Translations under genes and position numbers: made by a program
The notes under the pieces: model-generated
Told to the model about the DNA's origin: nothing
The model's input: only the letters and a program-made list of their open reading frames with translations
Databases searched by the model: none
In this document: in pieces, positions 52,539-61,577 of the stretch
Numbering within the stretch: position 1 is the stretch's first letter
Layout of the letters: every line of letters begins with the position of its first letter
Assembly (NCBI GenBank): GCA_934436435.1
Contig: CAKSAN010000002.1
Coordinates: 248,001-312,000 of the forward strand
Direction of reading: 5' to 3'
DNA: 64,000 bases
From: an uncultured Acetatifactor sp.
GTDB lineage: Bacteria; Bacillota; Clostridia; Lachnospirales; Lachnospiraceae

Positions 52539-53477
52539 ATGAAAAAAGGATTAGTAATAGGTGCTGCAGGTTTTGTAGGAAAATACTTAATCAATGAGAT
52601 GGTAGCGAATGATATAGAAGCATATGCTACCAAACTGCCTCATGAAGTACTGGAAGAGGTTCCGGCGAAGGTGTACGATCTGGATATTATGGATAAGGAT
52701 GCAATTGTTGCTCTGCTTTTTGAAGTACGGCCGGATTATATTTTTCATTTAGCAGCGCAAAGTTCTGTGGGACTTGCCTGGAAAAAGCCGGGATTGACGG
52801 TAGATGTCAATATTAAGGGAAGCCTGAATGTAATGGACGCGATTCGCGAGTTGTATTACAAGCCGAGAGTACTGCTTATTGGTTCCGGAGAAGAATACGG
52901 CCATATTCAGCCGGGAGAGACCCCGATTGTAGAGACGAATCTGCTTCGGCCCGGTAATATTTATGCAGCGACGAAGGCTTGTCAGAATATGATCGGAAGC
53001 ATTTATTCCAAGGCATATGATATGGAACTTATGATGGTAAGGGCATTTAACCATATTGGTCCGGGACAGGCTCCGATGTTTGTAGTGTCTGATTTCTGTA
53101 AACAGGTGGCTGAGATTGAAAAGGGATTGCGTGAGCCGGTGATGAAGGTGGGCAATCTTGCTGCAAAGAGAGACTTCACGGATGTGCGGGATGTGGTAAA
53201 GGCATATGTAAAGTTGGTGCAGACCGGAGTTCCGGGAGAAACCTACAATATAGGCAGTGGTAATGCCCGGGAGATTCGTGCCATTCTGGATCTGATTATT
53301 TCAATGTCCGATGCTGCGATTCAGGTGGAGACAGATCCTAATAAACTTCGCCCGGTAGATGTACCGATCATTGAGGCGGATATTTCCAAGATTAATGCGC
53401 TAACAGGGTGGAAACCGGAGATCTCTATTGAGCAGACGATTCGTGAGACATTGGATTATTGGCGTGCACATTTGTAG
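52539..53477 (+). CDS. rmd: GDP-6-deoxy-D-mannose (GDP-D-rhamnose) reductase
   Basis: A 312-residue SDR of the RMD type: VIGAAGFVGKYLINEM binds NAD(P), HLAAQSSVGLAWKKP and LIGSGEEYGH are typical of Rmd, and NIYAATKACQNMIG holds the catalytic Tyr and Lys. It reduces the Gmd product at C4 to GDP-D-rhamnose. A GDP-fucose synthase would need an epimerase/reductase pattern not evident here, so D-rhamnose is favoured, but GDP-6-deoxy-D-talose remains possible. The AraC-type gene follows 12 bases on. Confidence 0.88.
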   Translation: MKKGLVIGAAGFVGKYLINEMVANDIEAYATKLPHEVLEEVPAKVYDLDIMDKDAIVALLFEVRPDYIFHLAAQSSVGLAWKKPGLTVDVNIKGSLNVMDAIRELYYKPRVLLIGSGEEYGHIQPGETPIVETNLLRPGNIYAATKACQNMIGSIYSKAYDMELMMVRAFNHIGPGQAPMFVVSDFCKQVAEIEKGLREPVMKVGNLAAKRDFTDVRDVVKAYVKLVQTGVPGETYNIGSGNAREIRAILDLIISMSDAAIQVETDPNKLRPVDVPIIEADISKINALTGWKPEISIEQTIRETLDYWRAHL

Positions 53478-53489
53478 GAGGATGGAATT

Positions 53490-54380
53490 ATGATTAAGCG
53501 AGAAAGTTTATTTTCTACAGGAGGAATGTCACAGTCGGATCGCTGCCTGCATACGCCGGGATCCTTTGCCAAAGAGAACCTGTTGTATGTTCAGGAGGTC
53601 GGCAATCTGAGAAGCCTGAAGCCGCACCGATGTGTTCGTGAAAACCTAGATTCATTTCTTTTTCTGATTGTACTGGATGGAAAAGGAAGCCTGGATGTAA
53701 AGGGAAAGCATTATCAGGTACAGAAGGGAAGCTGTGCACTGATCGACTGTATGGAGCATTTTGAACATATCAGTGATGAACAGGATGCATGGAAACTTGC
53801 ATGGGTACATTTTAACGGAAGATCTGCAAGAGGCTATTATGAACTGTTCATGCGGTATAATAAGGATGAAAATGTATTTGAGGTAAAGGATGTCCAGAAA
53901 TGGGAAGACCTGTTGAAAGAATTATTAGATAAGCAAAAAGAGCGTAATTTGCAGTCCGAATTATACTGTGCGGAATTGATACAGCATTTGCTGAACATGA
54001 TCATAGAGAATGTGGCGGATCTGGACACTGTAGCCAGTGAGGAAGAGAAAGCAATGGCCAATGAGCTTCGCGAGCAGGTAAATGCGCAGTACGCCGATGC
54101 AAGGGTACTGGAGGAACTGGAAGAATCCTTTGGTGGGAATATAACGGAACTCAGTGACAAATTCAGAAGGCATTTTGGAATCAGTCTGGAAGAATATATT
54201 AGTAATCGCCGTTTCAATGCAGCAAAAGAATTATTACGTTTCAGTATTAAACCGGTGGATGAGGTAGTAACGGAATCCGGAATCGGAGATCTGATTGCTA
54301 TGCAGAAGATGTTCCGGGATAATGAAGGAATGTCTGCGGAAGAATATCGGGCGAAATGGGCAGCTTGGATTAGAAATTAG
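53490..54380 (+). CDS. AraC-family transcriptional regulator
   Basis: A 296-residue regulator. The N-terminal part is a cupin-like sensor (SFLFLIVLDGKGSLDVKG, KGSCALIDCMEHFEH), and residues about 195-290 are two helix-turn-helix motifs (ISLEEYISNRRFNAAKELL, VVTESGIGDLIAMQKMFRD, ending MSAEEYRAKWAAW). The second HTH is close to the AraC consensus. The sensor would bind a sugar or similar ligand. Lying between rmd and manC, it may control this operon. Its DNA target cannot be stated. Confidence 0.88.
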   Translation: MIKRESLFSTGGMSQSDRCLHTPGSFAKENLLYVQEVGNLRSLKPHRCVRENLDSFLFLIVLDGKGSLDVKGKHYQVQKGSCALIDCMEHFEHISDEQDAWKLAWVHFNGRSARGYYELFMRYNKDENVFEVKDVQKWEDLLKELLDKQKERNLQSELYCAELIQHLLNMIIENVADLDTVASEEEKAMANELREQVNAQYADARVLEELEESFGGNITELSDKFRRHFGISLEEYISNRRFNAAKELLRFSIKPVDEVVTESGIGDLIAMQKMFRDNEGMSAEEYRAKWAAWIRN

Positions 54381-54419
54381 AAGTGGCAATAACGAATAAG
54401 AGAGAAAGAGAGAAGACAA

Positions 54420-55730
54420 ATGAACATTATTTTGCTTTCAGGTGGTTCAGGACAGAGACTTTGGCCTTTGTCTAATAATGTGAGATCCAAACAGTTTATT
54501 AAGGTATTACAGGGCAAAGATGGACAGATGGAGTCCATGGTACAGCGCGTGTATCGCCAAATCACCACAGTAGATGCGGATGCACAGGTCACGATTGCTA
54601 CCGGCAAAAAGCAGGTAAGTATGATTCTGAATCAGTTAGAGAATAAGGTAAATGTATGTGTGGAACCGGAACGTAGAGATACTTTTCCTGCTATCTGCTT
54701 AGCAGCGGCTTACCTTCATGATGTGAAGAATGTGGCTGAGACAGAGCCGGTGATTGTATGCCCGGTAGATCCTTATGTTGAAGAGTCTTATTTTGAAGCG
54801 CTTAAGAGATTGTCTGAACTGGCTGGGGAAGGCAAGGCCAACATGAGCCTGCTCGGAATCGAACCGACCTATCCCAGTGAGAAGTACGGTTACATTATTC
54901 CGGAATCAAAAGATGAGGTAAGTGCGGTAAGCACCTTCAAGGAAAAGCCGGATGAAGAGACCGCAAAGAAATATCTGGAGCAGGGTGCCCTGTGGAACGG
55001 AGGGGTTTTTGCGTTCAAATTGAGTTATTTATTGGAAAAGGCGCATGAACTTCTGGATTTTAAGGATTATGAAGATCTGTATGCGCATTACGGAGAACAG
55101 AAAAAGATCAGCTTCGACTATGCCGTCGTTGAGCAGGAGAAGAGTATTCAGGTGTTGCGTTATAAGGGATCCTGGAAGGATCTTGGAACCTGGAATACTT
55201 TTACGGAAGCGATGGGCTCCAATGCGGTCGGAAATGTTACCTTGAATGATACCTGTGAAGATACTCATGTAGTGAATGAACTGAACATTCCTATTTTGTG
55301 CATGGGATGCAAGAGTATGGTTATTGCAGCCAGCGGTGATGGAATTCTGGTATCTGATAAGGAACAGAGTGCACAGATCAAACCGTATGTGGACAAGCTG
55401 GCGGGACAGGCAATGTATGCAGAGAAGTCATGGGGAAGCTTTACGGTACTGGATGTACAGGATGACAGCATGACAATCAAAGTAGAGCTGTTACCTAGCC
55501 ACAGTCTCCACTATCACAGCCATGAGCATAGAGATGAAGTATGGACAGTCATGAGCGGTATGGGAAGCGTCATCATAGACGGCATGCAGCGTATGGTTCG
55601 CCCCGGAGACGTGGTGACAATGCCTGCGGGCTGCAAACATACCCTGATTGCAGAGACCAAGCTGAGCGTGATCGAAGTGCAGCTTGGCAAGGATATCAGT
55701 GTGGATGACAAGAAGAAATATGATTTATAA
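54420..55730 (+). CDS. manC: Mannose-1-phosphate guanylyltransferase with cupin domain (ManC)
   Basis: A 436-residue enzyme making GDP-mannose. The nucleotidyltransferase domain begins ILLSGGSGQRLWPLS; VCPVDPYVEE supplies the metal Asp and GIEPTYPSEKYGYI and FKEKPDEETAKKYL are hallmark blocks. The C-terminal 110 residues are the type II phosphomannose isomerase/guanylyltransferase cupin (HYHSHEHRDEVW, PGDVVTMPAG). The isomerase half may be active or only structural. No phosphomannomutase is present in the window. Confidence 0.94.
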   Translation: MNIILLSGGSGQRLWPLSNNVRSKQFIKVLQGKDGQMESMVQRVYRQITTVDADAQVTIATGKKQVSMILNQLENKVNVCVEPERRDTFPAICLAAAYLHDVKNVAETEPVIVCPVDPYVEESYFEALKRLSELAGEGKANMSLLGIEPTYPSEKYGYIIPESKDEVSAVSTFKEKPDEETAKKYLEQGALWNGGVFAFKLSYLLEKAHELLDFKDYEDLYAHYGEQKKISFDYAVVEQEKSIQVLRYKGSWKDLGTWNTFTEAMGSNAVGNVTLNDTCEDTHVVNELNIPILCMGCKSMVIAASGDGILVSDKEQSAQIKPYVDKLAGQAMYAEKSWGSFTVLDVQDDSMTIKVELLPSHSLHYHSHEHRDEVWTVMSGMGSVIIDGMQRMVRPGDVVTMPAGCKHTLIAETKLSVIEVQLGKDISVDDKKKYDL

Positions 55731-55762
55731 TAGAAATGACAGATGATTGAGGTAAGGGACAC

Positions 55763-57316
55763 ATGGGCAAAGTTAAGGACATAATTAAAGAGAAAAAGCT
55801 GACATGGGTAGATGCAGTGGTAGGATTATTACTTGGAACTGTAGTGATAGCAGGAATTCTCTGTGTGGCTCGGACGATATGGTCTGGATATCATTTTCTG
55901 GATGATCATGAATTGCTTCGATTGGAAAAGGCTGCTGAACAAAGGCAGCCTTTATTTACTACCATGAAATCCTGGATTATAAATGATCTGGGATGGAGAT
56001 TCCGCCCGCTTTACTGGGTAGAAAGAGTGACAGCGGGATATCTGTTTGGCAGTAATTTGACAGCATGGAATATATGGACAGCTTTTAAAGGAATACTGGC
56101 TTTTGCCTTATTATATGAAGCAGCCAGATTTTTAAGACATGACAGACTAATAAGCGCAACTTTCCCCATGGTAATTATGCTGGGCACTCAGTTTACACCG
56201 TGGTATCGAAGTGCAAATCAGGAAAGTACAGGTGTATTATTGTGTGCAGCGGCTTTATGTCTGATTGCGGCACAATATTACCATAAAGTATATAAAAAAG
56301 CGATTTATAATGTACCTATTATTGTTTTTGTTGTTTTATCAGGACTGGTAAAGGAGAGTTTTACGCTGTTTATGCCTGTATTTCCGGCACTAAAGCTATG
56401 GCTGGAGTACTGGGATGGATGTGACGAAAGCTGGGCAAGAACACGAAGGAAGGGACGTTTCCTTCGATTGCTCAAAGAAAATGCGGCAACATACGGTGTG
56501 ATTCCTTTTGCCATGTTGGTTAATATCTATATGATTCTGTTTAAAGTCGGGGTAGATCATGTCAGCTATGCCGGATTCCATCAGGAAACAGGATTAATGC
56601 AATATTTGCAGGGAATACAGGCCAGTTTACTGGACTATATGAGATGGGATACATTGATTGCAGGTGTGTTGCTGTTCATGGTGCTTTTATGTTATCAACT
56701 GATTGAAAGATATAATATATGGAAATACCTCAGTTTATGCCTGATTATGTTCGGAGCCATGGGAGTACAATTAGTGGCACATGCGAAAAGCGGGATGTGG
56801 GAGCGTTATATGTTCCCTTATGTGATAGCATATGCTGTCATATTTGTGCTACTGGGATACCGTATTTTTCATAAGGATATATTCCGGAGTAAGGTGTATC
56901 TTGCGGTGTTGCTTGTACTTTTATGCAATACGATTCCTACAGCTGCCAGATCTGCAAGGGATTATGCAAAGACCGGGGAATGGGTAGCAGAGTATTTTGA
57001 ATGTATTGTGAATAACACAGGAGCAGAGGATCGGATCGTAGCAGCTTTTGGAGATGAAGAATTGGATCTGGCAACGGAATGTTGGCTGGAGACACATGGA
57101 AGATCGCAGGTCTTCTCCAATATCAACGGAGAGTGGAAAGATATCGTACAGTTGTCAGATGTACTGCAGGGAGATTACTCCTGGAAGAATGTAAAGGCAG
57201 TGACCTGTTATAATTATGCGCAGGTATATACGCTGTCGTTGATGGAGGATGGGGCAAGTGAGGATGACTTTGATACCTATACTTTTGGCAATTATATGGT
57301 TATGGTAAGAAAATAA
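55763..57316 (+). CDS. GT-C-like polytopic membrane protein
   Basis: A 517-residue membrane protein with about eleven helices. The first outer loop has SGYHFLDDHELLRLEKA, an acidic-acidic-His pattern typical of GT-C-type transferases that use lipid-phosphate sugars; RFRPLYWVERVTAGYLFG and TPWYRSANQESTG are further candidate blocks. The final 110 residues are outside the membrane. It lies 32 bases after manC with a GAGG ribosome site and may use a mannose- or rhamnose-type donor; that is inferred from position only. Confidence 0.68.
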   Translation: MGKVKDIIKEKKLTWVDAVVGLLLGTVVIAGILCVARTIWSGYHFLDDHELLRLEKAAEQRQPLFTTMKSWIINDLGWRFRPLYWVERVTAGYLFGSNLTAWNIWTAFKGILAFALLYEAARFLRHDRLISATFPMVIMLGTQFTPWYRSANQESTGVLLCAAALCLIAAQYYHKVYKKAIYNVPIIVFVVLSGLVKESFTLFMPVFPALKLWLEYWDGCDESWARTRRKGRFLRLLKENAATYGVIPFAMLVNIYMILFKVGVDHVSYAGFHQETGLMQYLQGIQASLLDYMRWDTLIAGVLLFMVLLCYQLIERYNIWKYLSLCLIMFGAMGVQLVAHAKSGMWERYMFPYVIAYAVIFVLLGYRIFHKDIFRSKVYLAVLLVLLCNTIPTAARSARDYAKTGEWVAEYFECIVNNTGAEDRIVAAFGDEELDLATECWLETHGRSQVFSNINGEWKDIVQLSDVLQGDYSWKNVKAVTCYNYAQVYTLSLMEDGASEDDFDTYTFGNYMVMVRK

Positions 57317-57468
57317 ATTTTCTTGAACTCACCGAACAGGACAGATGGCAGGAATATATCCATAATAAGGCAGTGGTGTGTGGAATATTGGAAAATTTTG
57401 AGGTAAGGAACAGAGGATGATATGACGATATAATATTACAAATGAAAATACAGAAAGAGAAAATTCCA

Positions 57469-58419
57469 ATGAAAAACAAGAAACTTTTACAAGCAACATT
57501 GATGATTACCCTGCTGTTACCTCTGACTTTGACTTCCTGCGGAACACAAGATTCCCAACCTTTAACAGTGGCGGAAGAAACGGTTCAAGCATCCGTGGAA
57601 AATACACAGAATCCCACCGAAGCTGTAAAGCAGGAAACGGACGAGGAAGGGCCGTTGGCACAGCGAGACTCCCTGGAATGGGAGCAACGCCTGGATTATA
57701 CCACGGAGAGACAGGCACAACTGGCTCAGATCACGGTGGAACTGACACAGGATACGGAAGACATACAGCAGAAGGCCGGGGGGCTGTTGGATGCCATGGC
57801 GGAGGGAAATGCTGAGGCTGCGGTAGACAGCATCCTGACGGAAGACTGGTATACCGTGATGCTGTCTGATCTTCTGATCGGACAGAGGAATTACACAGGA
57901 ACGACAGATGCAGGAGAGTGGAGAATGACAGTTCTGGCAGATGAATTGGGACAGCACTGTACTGCTATAGAGTATCCGCTTGCGGATGGCAGAAAATTTT
58001 ATATGCAGACAACGGATTCGGAAATCCGGTATTATATATGTGCAGCAGGGCAGACGGGTTCTTTTATCAGTGAAAGCTTGAATCTGACAGACGGGGCTTA
58101 TGTAGAATACGAAGGTATTTTATCCGCAGATAACCAACCGGAGGGAAGACTTACAGTGCACATGGGCACGGCAGACCTAAGCAATGGAGCCGCTGAAGCC
58201 TTCCGCAATCGCAGTTCTCAGGCGGTCACCTATGAGGGAGATTTTACTGCGGAGGGAAAGCCCGCAACGCCAACTCCGGCGAATCTGGCCAAGGAGGGAC
58301 AGATGGCATATGCCTCCAGACAGGAGGGAAAAAATACCTATTATCTGACCATAACAGCAGAGAGCGCAAGTGACGCATTTACACCGGAGCAGTTGGGAAT
58401 CTGCAGTATCTGGAATTAG
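57469..58419 (+). CDS. Lipoprotein paralogous to the N-terminal part of the 16892 protein
   Basis: A 316-residue predicted lipoprotein (lipobox LTSC near residue 23). TEDWYTVMLSDLLIGQRNYT near residues 125-145 aligns with SADWFTTMMPKLKEGQRSYY of the lipoprotein at 16892, and VTYEGDFTAEGKPATPTPAN near 255-275 aligns with ATYTGSFDAEGKSLTEQPSE. It has no Ser-Asp-Gly tail; that part is on a separate gene at 61578. ATG 57469 begins a clean signal peptide; ATG 57442 is possible but lies just behind a TATAAT. It heads the right-hand surface module. Confidence 0.75.
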   Translation: MKNKKLLQATLMITLLLPLTLTSCGTQDSQPLTVAEETVQASVENTQNPTEAVKQETDEEGPLAQRDSLEWEQRLDYTTERQAQLAQITVELTQDTEDIQQKAGGLLDAMAEGNAEAAVDSILTEDWYTVMLSDLLIGQRNYTGTTDAGEWRMTVLADELGQHCTAIEYPLADGRKFYMQTTDSEIRYYICAAGQTGSFISESLNLTDGAYVEYEGILSADNQPEGRLTVHMGTADLSNGAAEAFRNRSSQAVTYEGDFTAEGKPATPTPANLAKEGQMAYASRQEGKNTYYLTITAESASDAFTPEQLGICSIWN

Positions 58420-58449
58420 AGCGGATACATTTTACGATAGGAGCTACCT

Positions 58450-61400
58450 ATGACGCATATAAAAAAGAGTTTATTAACTATAGTATTATTGGCATGCAGT
58501 ATCTTGTTATGGAAGCCCGTCCATGTAGAGGCAGCGGAACAAACTGTGGGAAATCTGGTATTGATGGTGGATTTTGCAGGGGATACCGGATATTTCCAGA
58601 CAAATTATAAAAATTGTGAGGCAATTTACACGAAACAGTCAGTAAACAGTGTACATGCCTATATTTCTGCTATTTCTGACGGAAAAGTGGCTATTAACAG
58701 CTTTTTTCCGCAGGATAACAACAATACCTTTGTTCCTGTGACACTTACGAAAAGCTGTATGGAATATACGGAGACAGAATTTATTACGGAAGTAGTAAAT
58801 CAGGTGAATGCCTTATGGCAGGGCGGACAGATTGCAGATATTACAGGTCTGGATACCGGAAACCAGGAAGGGTGTATTGATAATGTGACTTTTCTGGTAA
58901 AGGTAGGAGCAGGGCAGGATGATAAAAGTGGTCCGTATTATCCCCATAAATCAGATGGGGCGGGAGCCTGGACACTATTCGGGAAATTGGTTGCATCTTA
59001 TAATGTGATACCGTCCACACGTCTGTGGATTACTGCCGATGGACAGGCATATGATTGGGGATATACTACAGTTTCCCATGAACTGTTACACTCTCTGGGA
59101 GCACCGGACCTGTATCGTACCACAGGAGACCTCGGGGAACCGGTGGGAATCTGGGATCACATGGCAGAGGTATCCACACCTGCGAATTATCCATTGGTCT
59201 ACACCAGAAAAGACCTTGGCTGGATCCCGGAAGAGGATACACCTGTGATTACTCAGAGCGGAGATTATACCCTGGTGCCTGCGGAAAACAGCAGTGGAAC
59301 CAGAGCGTACTTATTGAAGACGAAACTATCTTCTTCACAGTTTTTTGTGGTGGAATATCGTGTAAAAACAGAGTTGGCGTCGGATGGCACCCGCGGATAC
59401 GAATATGCATTGCCGGAGTCCGGACTGATCGTATATCGTATAAATACGGCATTGGCAGATTACACGAATGCTACGGGAGAAAATTATATGTATGTTTTTC
59501 GTCCCGGAACGATGGACAGCAGGGGAGCCTATGAGACATACACAAATGATGCGGGAGTAACGGTAAATTCGGTGCGAAAAGCAGCAGTCGGTACGGCATC
59601 CCGGCCGACCCTGGGCAGCGCAGATATGAATGCCCCCTGCACACAGGATACTATATTTTACGATGACGGTTCCAACAGTGGTATTGTTATCAATAATGTT
59701 CGTTATGAAAACGGAACAGTTACTTTTCATGTGGAGTTCCCAGAACTGGCAAATGAAGACTATTGGCTACAACAGGGCCAGGAGGTAAGCGGGTTACAGT
59801 ACCCGGCAATATCCGGGAGTGAAGATGGAGCCAGATTGTACCTTGCCGGAAATTATAACGGTCAGGCAGCATTATATCAGTCTGAAAATGATAGTAATTG
59901 GAACAATGTAGCAACTATTCCCGCATTAAATTCCAATATTTATGATGTGCTTTACGCCGATGGGCAAGTGTATATGCTCTATATCGATACAACAGGAACG
60001 TTGAGTGTAGGACGATATGCAGATGGTAAAGTGGATACCGTATATACATATGATACCGGATATTATCCGAACAGAGCCGCATTTATGACGGAAAACGGAA
60101 ACGTATGGATCCGTTCTTATACTTCGGAAAAATTGCGTATTGTAAATATAAGCAGTGGGGAGGAATTGCCGGCAATCACAGCATTGAGTGGTGCTATTGC
60201 CAATCCGACGGCCTTTTCCACACAGGGGAAATGGTATGCTGTATATAGTGACTATCTGGCAACCGGGAATGCTGCAAAAGGCAGAGTCGTATGCTATGAC
60301 CCGGCAAGCGGTACCTGGACAGATATTTATACGATCAACAGTCTGGCAAATGTACATCAGGCAGAGGCTTGTGTTGTAGGAAATACAGTTTATATTGCAG
60401 CAAAAAATGGAGGACAGAATAATGTATTTCTGACCTGGGATGGCAACACATGGACAGAACAGGCATTGAATGACATTGATATGTCTACCGGATTTCAGGT
60501 TATTGTGAAAAACGGGATTCCTTATATAATCTGGAATCAGGGAACAGTATTGCGGGCGAGATATCTGAAGGATGGAGTATGGACGGAACTTGCCAATACC
60601 ATCAGCAGTGACGCGAATGCCTTTGCTGCCTTTTGCGGGGGAGAGAACTTGTATGTAGCATCCTCTTCCCTGGCAAGTTGTACAACGGTACGCAAGATGA
60701 AGACCGTGGAGGGGACGCCGGATCCCAATCCGGATCCAATACCGGAACCCGATCCCACCCCAGAGATCGGAAGTGGAAATGTTGTTCTTACGCTTCCTGC
60801 CGGGTATGACAGTAGTGCAAAGCTTTATATTGACGGCGTGGAGTTTACCAGCACGGCATGGCAGAACGATGAATCGAAGCGTCTGGTGGCGATAGGAAGT
60901 ACCGGCCCTCTGGGCACGACAGCAGAGACTGCATTGATGTGTCGTTACAATACATCTGGCATACCGACAGGCATGTATGTCTGGAGACTTTCCTATAATG
61001 ACAACTATTATACTGCAACAGCAATTCCGGAGTTTGAGGATCTGTTTTCCTATCATGGTTTCTCGGTACGTTATACGGGAAACACTGGTCTGCGGTGCAC
61101 CTTCGGTATAGATACTGTGAAAAAAGCACAGCTGATTAGTGACTCGGGTTTAGCAGGGTACCGGATCACAGAGATGGGAACACTGATCATGCGTCCCGAC
61201 CTTCATGCAAGCTATCCCATGATATATGGAAGCAATAAGCTGCAGGGAGGCAGAACCTATTATACGGAAAACGGTAAGGTGTTCAATAAGGTGATTCGAA
61301 CGGTCAACGGGAGGGATTATTTCGCGAATGTCTTAACGAAACTTCCGCCGCAGCGCTATGATACGGCGTATGTTTTCCGTCCTTATGCAGTAATGGAGAA

Positions 61401-61548
61401 TGGTGGCAGCAGGGTAGTAATCTATGGACCGGAGATGTCCAGAAGTATGTATACTGTTTGTAAACAGATCTTGAATCGGGGAGATTTCAAACCTGGGACT
61501 TCAGGATACCAGTTCCTGAAAAACATTGTGGACACGGTAGAAAATTAG
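58450..61548 (+). CDS. Secreted M6-like zinc metalloprotease with shared C-terminal domain
   Basis: A 1032-residue exported protein. The signal peptide ends near VEAAEQ (residue 30). The protease domain has HELLHSLGAPD (His210, Glu211, His214, Asp220) and a Met-turn WDHMAE, the zinc site of immune-inhibitor-A-type M6 proteases. A beta domain to about 420 and a long repeated beta region (about 430-750, probably a propeller) follow. A Pro-Asp linker (PDPNPDPIPEPDPTPE) leads to residues about 777-1032, which match the C-terminal domain of the glucosaminidase at 14721. GGAGC lies 8 bases before the ATG. It probably cleaves proteins at the cell surface or in mucus. Confidence 0.88.
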   Translation: MTHIKKSLLTIVLLACSILLWKPVHVEAAEQTVGNLVLMVDFAGDTGYFQTNYKNCEAIYTKQSVNSVHAYISAISDGKVAINSFFPQDNNNTFVPVTLTKSCMEYTETEFITEVVNQVNALWQGGQIADITGLDTGNQEGCIDNVTFLVKVGAGQDDKSGPYYPHKSDGAGAWTLFGKLVASYNVIPSTRLWITADGQAYDWGYTTVSHELLHSLGAPDLYRTTGDLGEPVGIWDHMAEVSTPANYPLVYTRKDLGWIPEEDTPVITQSGDYTLVPAENSSGTRAYLLKTKLSSSQFFVVEYRVKTELASDGTRGYEYALPESGLIVYRINTALADYTNATGENYMYVFRPGTMDSRGAYETYTNDAGVTVNSVRKAAVGTASRPTLGSADMNAPCTQDTIFYDDGSNSGIVINNVRYENGTVTFHVEFPELANEDYWLQQGQEVSGLQYPAISGSEDGARLYLAGNYNGQAALYQSENDSNWNNVATIPALNSNIYDVLYADGQVYMLYIDTTGTLSVGRYADGKVDTVYTYDTGYYPNRAAFMTENGNVWIRSYTSEKLRIVNISSGEELPAITALSGAIANPTAFSTQGKWYAVYSDYLATGNAAKGRVVCYDPASGTWTDIYTINSLANVHQAEACVVGNTVYIAAKNGGQNNVFLTWDGNTWTEQALNDIDMSTGFQVIVKNGIPYIIWNQGTVLRARYLKDGVWTELANTISSDANAFAAFCGGENLYVASSSLASCTTVRKMKTVEGTPDPNPDPIPEPDPTPEIGSGNVVLTLPAGYDSSAKLYIDGVEFTSTAWQNDESKRLVAIGSTGPLGTTAETALMCRYNTSGIPTGMYVWRLSYNDNYYTATAIPEFEDLFSYHGFSVRYTGNTGLRCTFGIDTVKKAQLISDSGLAGYRITEMGTLIMRPDLHASYPMIYGSNKLQGGRTYYTENGKVFNKVIRTVNGRDYFANVLTKLPPQRYDTAYVFRPYAVMENGGSRVVIYGPEMSRSMYTVCKQILNRGDFKPGTSGYQFLKNIVDTVEN

Positions 61549-61577
61549 GAAGTCAAGAATAAAAGGAGTTACAACAG

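Noticed and set aside
52539..53477. GDP-L-fucose synthase for the second SDR
   Set aside because: The sequence blocks are Rmd-like and lie with gmd and manC; D-rhamnose is a better fit, although 6-deoxy-talose cannot be excluded.
57429..57434. TATAAT before the right-module lipoprotein as a promoter
   Set aside because: No -35 at the right distance; I only use it as weak support for the later start at 57469.
59926..61056. Long antisense reading frame (376 residues) opposite the metalloprotease
   Set aside because: Low-complexity Cys/Ile/Arg-rich product without domain motifs or ribosome site, opposite a gene with a clear signal peptide and zinc site.
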